Shown here: positions 22,539 to 22,873 of the stretch, piece by piece | Position numbering within the stretch: position 1 is the stretch's first letter | Layout of the letters: each line of letters opens with the position of its first letter | NCBI GenBank assembly: GCA_026393655.1 | Contig: JAPKZT010000200.1 | Location: 1-22,873 of the forward strand | DNA: 22,873 nt | DNA from: Actinomycetota bacterium | Lineage (GTDB): Bacteria; Actinomycetota; Acidimicrobiia; Acidimicrobiales; Ilumatobacteraceae | Reading direction: 5' to 3' | Made by a program: the position numbers and the translations under genes | The notes under the pieces: generated by a model | The model's input: the letters and a program-made list of their open reading frames with translations, nothing else | Told to the model about the DNA's origin: nothing | Database searches by the model: none

Positions 22539-22873
22539 TTATTTGCCTTTTGCCACTAGCAGTGGCTCAAGAACTTTAAACATCTCTTCGGCGACTTTCT
22601 TGTTACCAATTTCGTCTAGATGTGCCCAATCTATAAATGGCGTCGTACTTAATCCATCCAACTTTTTTGTAAAATTTTCGATATTCGTTTCTGGAGTTGC
22701 ATATTTTTCAAAATAGTTCTGAATAACCTTCATATCTGCCCAACGCTTGCTGTCTTTGGTGGCTTCAACACCACCTTTATATGTCACCCAATTTGGTTGC
22801 AAAATGTGCACAAATTTTGCGCCTTTACTTTCGACATATTCGCGCGCACTCTTATCATTCTTTATCCAAAGAT
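22539..22873 (-). CDS. Partial SGNH-hydrolase-like protein, C-terminal part
   Basis: The open frame continues to the right edge without a start (KSAREYVESKGAKFVHILQP just inside the edge), so the 111 or so codons seen are the 3' end. The pattern fits an SGNH/GDSL-type esterase: AREYVESKGAKFVHILQPNW as the strand before the catalytic region, and near the end FIDWAHLDEIGNKKVAEEMF, where D-x-x-H (DWAH) matches the block V catalytic Asp and His. The N-terminal GDSL serine block lies outside the window. The role could be cell-wall or polysaccharide deacylation; the substrate is unknown. It converges with smpB with 45 nt between stops; an imperfect inverted repeat (CTAGC/GCTAA around 22507-22520) there is too weak to call a terminator. 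Confidence 0.65.
   Translation of the reverse strand, partial: LWIKNDKSAREYVESKGAKFVHILQPNWVTYKGGVEATKDSKRWADMKVIQNYFEKYATPETNIENFTKKLDGLSTTPFIDWAHLDEIGNKKVAEEMFKVLEPLLVAKGK

Noticed and set aside
1..22873. CRISPR array, insertion sequence, prophage or toxin-antitoxin pair
   Set aside because: No spaced repeats of the right length, transposase, phage gene or small paired cassette was found on either strand.

Overview
The window looks like a chromosomal core segment of a streamlined, moderately AT-rich actinobacterium. An aquatic Acidimicrobiia-type lineage is my inference from protein style, not something I could test. The main evidence is gene order. The minus-strand run dprA - xerC - WhiG/FliA-type sigma factor - M23-like protein - rpsB - tsf - pyrH - frr - cdsA - dxr - (start of a putative site-2 protease) matches the usual actinobacterial arrangement. 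The second half carries mec (JAMM protease) - cysM and murI - rph - rdgB, the same genes in the same order as around mec/cysO/cysM/murI/rph/rdgB in Mycobacterium.

Layout. 1-5813 holds translation and lipid/isoprenoid genes on the minus strand. 5814-6009 is the rpsB leader region, with a 13-bp tandem repeat. 6010-10992 holds a degenerate M23-like secreted protein, a sigma factor, a tyrosine recombinase, DprA and ComM. 11071-11568 (plus) is an unrecognised lipoprotein. 11574-15047 (minus) is ClpP behind two fold-type-II PLP enzymes. 15100-15172 (plus) is an unusual tRNA lying 5 nt before a D-threonine-aldolase-like gene that is broken. 16154-18387 (minus) is murI-rph-rdgB, followed on the plus strand by an EamA-type transporter. 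19333-21913 (minus) is a serine beta-lactamase-like protein, CysM and the Mec protease. 21978-22493 (plus) is SmpB, and an SGNH-hydrolase-like tail runs off the right edge.

How the genes work together. Most are housekeeping genes: ribosome and EF-Ts, UMP kinase, ribosome recycling, CDP-diacylglycerol and MEP-pathway synthesis, DNA processing (DprA, ComM, XerC), wall precursor supply (MurI), RNA/nucleotide quality control (Rph, RdgB), cysteine synthesis (Mec/CysM) and ribosome rescue (SmpB).

The most notable observations are these. Three genes are disrupted: an in-frame TAA in rpsB, a one-base frameshift in tsf and a short deletion in the aldolase. Two of these are essential genes, so sequence error must be excluded first. 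A class-I-shaped tRNA carries the leucine anticodon UAG. A 13-bp tandem repeat lies upstream of rpsB. The M23 protein has lost every zinc ligand. DprA carries a palindrome-rich in-frame insertion. Finally, cysO is missing between mec and cysM. I see no CRISPR array, insertion sequence, prophage or clearly new multi-gene system. No stretch over 300 bases lacks a gene.
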